From: an uncultured Bacilli bacterium
GTDB lineage: Bacteria > Bacillota_I > Bacilli_A > RF39 > UBA660
Reading direction: 5' to 3'
NCBI GenBank assembly: GCA_947627895.1
Contig: CANQXV010000004.1
Location: 1 to 33,564, forward strand
Length of the DNA: 33,564 bases
In this document: positions 31,398 through 33,564 of the stretch, piece by piece
Layout of the letters: each line of letters opens with the position of its first letter
Position numbering within the stretch: the stretch's first letter is position 1
Notes under the pieces: generated by a model
Told to the model about the DNA's origin: nothing
Database searches by the model: none
Seen by the model: the letters and a program-made list of their open reading frames with translations, nothing else
Made by a program: the position numbers and the translations under genes

Positions 31398-32577
31398 AGT
31401 AGATTTTAAAAAATTTATAATTAAAGTTATAAGTATTATGCTTATTTTTACTATCGGTATTGTTATTTTAGTGAACTTTGAAAAAAATATTATCAATAGC
31501 GAAATTAATACGAAAATAAATGCTATTGTAAGTGCTTTACAAGAAAAATATCCGCTTGTTACTGAAACTGAAATAATGGCAATTTTAACTCGTGATACCG
31601 CATCTTCCAATATTCTTTTAAAATATGGTTATAGTCTTAAAGATACTTTAGTTAATAATAATTTAGTTATCAGATTTATAATTATAGATATTGTTATTTT
31701 AAGTTTAGGAATGGTTCTTATTTTAATTTCATTTTTTAAATATGAAAAAAGAAAAAATAACGATATTCAAAAAATAACGAAGCTGCTAAATAAAATTAAT
31801 AATGGTAATTATGATTTAGAATTAGATAGTTTTACCGAAGATGAACTATCAATTTTAAAAAGTGAAATATATAAAACAACGATTAAATTAAAAGAACAAG
31901 CCTTAAATTCGATGCATGATAAACAAAATTTAAAAACCTCTTTAGAAGATATATCGCATCAATTAAAGACCCCTTTAACGAGTATTACTATTATGTTAGA
32001 TAATTTATTAGATGAAGAACACAATAAACAAAAAAAGGAATTTTTACATGATATTAAAAGAGAAATAACAAAACTTAATTTTTTAATTCAAAATTTACTT
32101 AAATTATCCAAGTTTGATGCTAACACTATTGTTTTTGAATCTCAGGAAGTAGATGTTTCCTCCTTAATTAATGCTGCTTGCGAAAATTTAGCAACTTTAA
32201 GTGATTTAAAAGAAATAAAGATTCAAGTAAAAGGACCAAAGGGAGTCCAACTTAAATGTGATTTTTCTTGGCAAGTTGAGGCTTTAACTAATATTATTAA
32301 AAATTGTTTAGAGCATTCACCTAAGGATGGTAAAATTGAAATAAGTTATGGAGCCAATAATGTTTATGTATGGCTTAAGATTAAAGATTATGGTAGTGGC
32401 ATCAGTCCTAAAGATTTACCTCATATCTTTGAAAGATTTTACCGGGGTGAAGATGCTAGTCGTGATAGTATTGGTATTGGTCTTTCCTTAGCCAAAACCA
32501 TTATTAATCATGATGGGGGAGTAGTAAGTGTGGCATCACACCATGGCACAACATTCACCATTAAATACTACCAATAA
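31390..32577 (+). CDS. Sensor histidine kinase
   Basis: This 395-aa kinase has TM helices at about 9-29 and 92-116 with an extracellular loop of about 60 residues (30-91), a linker, HisKA with SHQLKTPLTSI (His190) and HATPase with N-box NIIKNCLEHS (Asn305), G1 DYGSGIS (333-339) and G2 IGIGLSLAK (361-369). The extracellular loop is short and polar, with no recognised ligand fold. In Bce/Vra-like modules such kinases sense through the cognate ABC permease, and the gene order here fits that scheme. The loop is longer than in the classical intramembrane-sensing kinases. The start overlaps the regulator gene by 8 nt. Confidence 0.95.
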   Translation: MNKVDFKKFIIKVISIMLIFTIGIVILVNFEKNIINSEINTKINAIVSALQEKYPLVTETEIMAILTRDTASSNILLKYGYSLKDTLVNNNLVIRFIIIDIVILSLGMVLILISFFKYEKRKNNDIQKITKLLNKINNGNYDLELDSFTEDELSILKSEIYKTTIKLKEQALNSMHDKQNLKTSLEDISHQLKTPLTSITIMLDNLLDEEHNKQKKEFLHDIKREITKLNFLIQNLLKLSKFDANTIVFESQEVDVSSLINAACENLATLSDLKEIKIQVKGPKGVQLKCDFSWQVEALTNIIKNCLEHSPKDGKIEISYGANNVYVWLKIKDYGSGISPKDLPHIFERFYRGEDASRDSIGIGLSLAKTIINHDGGVVSVASHHGTTFTIKYYQ

Positions 32578-32606
32578 AAAAGCATTTTTAGTAAACGCTT
32601 TTCTAA
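32577..32606. terminator. Convergent terminator between the kinase and the minus-strand orphan
   Basis: AAAAAGC-a-TTT pairs with AAA-c-GCTTTT around loop TTAGT, with A- and T-rich flanks on both sides. It can serve both strands; the orphan gene's stop lies at its edge. Confidence 0.6.
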
Positions 32607-33370
32607 GAATTTTTCTTCATTTGATGTTTTTCAAAATATTTTAATGTTTTATCTAATTTTTTCATTGCTTGAATTTGATGTGCCCGTTTCTTTCGAGTTC
32701 TAGCAATTACGGTTGATCTTCTTCTTTTATTATGTTTTTCTGCATCCCTTTCGGCTTGGAAAGTGATATTTTCGATTTTCTCTTCATCTAGTGATGAGAA
32801 CCGACCATTAATATAAAACCGGTCATAGAATTCTTGCCAATCGCTTACCTTACCTTGAACTTTATAAGAAATAAATTGGTCAATAAAATCGGATAAAGCA
32901 TCAAGTTCTGCCGATGGGTTATTATAACTTTCACAACCCTTTAACTCAAAATCATTGGGAGTGCCATCAATGGTATATAAAGCAAAATTATAAACGAGTT
33001 TAACTCCTAAAAGAATGGGTTCGGTAACTTCAGGTGTTGATAATACTAAGTAATCGATGCCATCATAATTTGCAACCTCAATATCACAATCTTCAGGATT
33101 ACGAAGCAAATTAGGTAAAACAGCTCTCGCCGTATCTAGGCTAATAATTGATGCTTCAGTAATAGCTATGGCAATATTTTCTAAATCCTTGCGAGCATTA
33201 TCTTGATCCAAAATACCTTTATTTAATTTAGAAATGCCTTTGGTTAATTCTAAATTATCTTTTATTTCATATTTGACTAAATTTAAATATGAATCTTGTG
33301 CTTTACGAAATTCTTCTTGCGCACTTTGATAAGCCCCTTTTTTATTCTCGTATTCTAAAAATACGCTCAT
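32603..33370 (-). CDS. Orphan protein with N-terminal coiled coil and basic C-terminus (255 aa)
   Basis: No family is recognised. Residues 1-75 are heptad-like and charged (NKKGAYQSAQEEFRKAQDSY), probably coiled coil. The middle is alpha/beta with CDIEVANYDGIDYLVLSTPE and LLGVKLVYNFALYTIDGT. The last 45 residues are strongly basic (KHNKRRRSTVIARTRKKRAH), which could bind nucleic acid or ribosomes. There is no signal or membrane segment. A near-perfect AGGAGG precedes ATG 33370 on the minus strand, with a 17-nt-spaced promoter upstream. It converges on the histidine kinase gene and has no operon partner in view. Confidence 0.75.
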   Translation of the reverse strand: MSVFLEYENKKGAYQSAQEEFRKAQDSYLNLVKYEIKDNLELTKGISKLNKGILDQDNARKDLENIAIAITEASIISLDTARAVLPNLLRNPEDCDIEVANYDGIDYLVLSTPEVTEPILLGVKLVYNFALYTIDGTPNDFELKGCESYNNPSAELDALSDFIDQFISYKVQGKVSDWQEFYDRFYINGRFSSLDEEKIENITFQAERDAEKHNKRRRSTVIARTRKKRAHQIQAMKKLDKTLKYFEKHQMKKNS

Positions 33371-33390
33371 TTATATATCCTCCTAGATAA

Positions 33391-33419
33391 ATTATAATAC
33401 CGATATAACCTAAATTCAA
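33391..33419 (-). promoter_or_regulatory. Promoter of the minus-strand orphan
   Basis: On the minus strand, TTGAAT (33414-33419), a 17-nt spacer and TATAAT (33391-33396) precede AGGAGG and ATG 33370. Confidence 0.7.
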
Positions 33420-33464
33420 ATTATTTTCGTTATTTTGGTTAAACTAAAAATGTCCGGGAAATTA

Positions 33465-33493
33465 TTGTCAAGAAAAATAATCCGTGTTATAAC
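33465..33493 (+). promoter_or_regulatory. Possible rightward promoter near the right edge
   Basis: TTGTCA (33465-33470), a 17-nt spacer and TATAAC (33488-33493) would start a transcript near 33500 that enters the hairpin at 33519-33564. No reading frame is visible before the edge. Confidence 0.45.
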
Positions 33494-33518
33494 CCGAGTT
33501 TGACAGTTAATAAAGATT

Positions 33519-33564
33519 AAAATCATCACTTATCCCAATTTTTATAAGGCTTTGTGATGATTTT
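33519..33564. other. 11-bp perfect hairpin at the window edge
   Basis: AAAATCATCAC (33519-33529) is complementary to GTGATGATTTT (33554-33564), with a further CTTAT/ATAAG pairing in the loop. The A- and T-ends suggest a bidirectional terminator that may continue beyond the window. Confidence 0.6.

Overview
The window is AT-rich, densely packed Firmicutes-type DNA with strong Shine-Dalgarno sites, extended -10 promoters and U-tailed terminators. Several genes point to a gut RF39-like, CAG-type or Mollicutes-related Bacilli genome: scpA-scpB, dnaD overlapping nth, a class I fructose-bisphosphate aldolase, a BspA-type surface protein with an AYAFFQ N-terminus, and short reduced versions of housekeeping enzymes. 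This taxonomic reading is an inference. TGA is used as a stop (dnaD ends in TGA inside nth), so the code is the standard bacterial one, not the Mycoplasma code. There is no rRNA, CRISPR array, integrase, transposase or complete phage gene.

Layout. (1) 1-2513: a membrane-anchored protein, then scpA and scpB (condensin partners) and tRNA-Leu(CAA). (2) 2520-7020: an accessory block just downstream of tRNA-Leu with a DUF1653 protein, an internally deleted KilA-N (phage-type) gene, a SemiSWEET/PQ-loop protein, a CheD-like orphan, an orphan with an ADP-ribosyltransferase-like HYT motif, a transglutaminase-like protein, a GNAT acetyltransferase and a possible 2H phosphoesterase. Three copies of a 32-nt module that joins a terminator arm to a promoter sit in this block. 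(3) 7133-11864: three orphan genes, two of them large, each with its own promoter; the middle one has a transglutaminase-like Cys-His-Asp core. (4) 11938-14781: aldolase, a short CCA-adding enzyme, DnaD and endonuclease III. (5) 14792-18119: a double-HTH regulator divergent from a 916-aa BspA-type repeat surface protein. (6) 18201-22203: a polytopic membrane protein, a ClpC-like AAA+ protein with a decayed second ATPase, and tRNA-Pro and tRNA-Arg on the minus strand. (7) 22359-26822: a PMCA-type Ca2+ ATPase, divergent from an orphan coupled to a DUF1287 protein, then an HD hydrolase and tRNA-Arg(CCU). (8) 26891-32577: a cyclophilin-like protein, then an ABC ATPase/FtsX permease pair followed by an OmpR-type response regulator and histidine kinase. 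(9) 32603-33564: an orphan on the minus strand, then a rightward promoter and a hairpin at the edge.

How the genes may work together. The ABC pair and the two-component pair form one envelope-stress or peptide-resistance type module. Three phased GTAAC repeats overlap the -35 region of the ABC promoter and are the obvious candidate site for the response regulator. The accessory block looks like a decayed mobile-element insertion point next to a tRNA, carrying moron-like single-gene units. The strongest candidates for undescribed biology are the terminator-promoter modules, the paired transglutaminase-like orphans with identical catalytic spacing, the three-gene orphan block and the ClpC-like protein with a dead-looking D2. 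All functional links are inferred from sequence by eye; no database search was possible.
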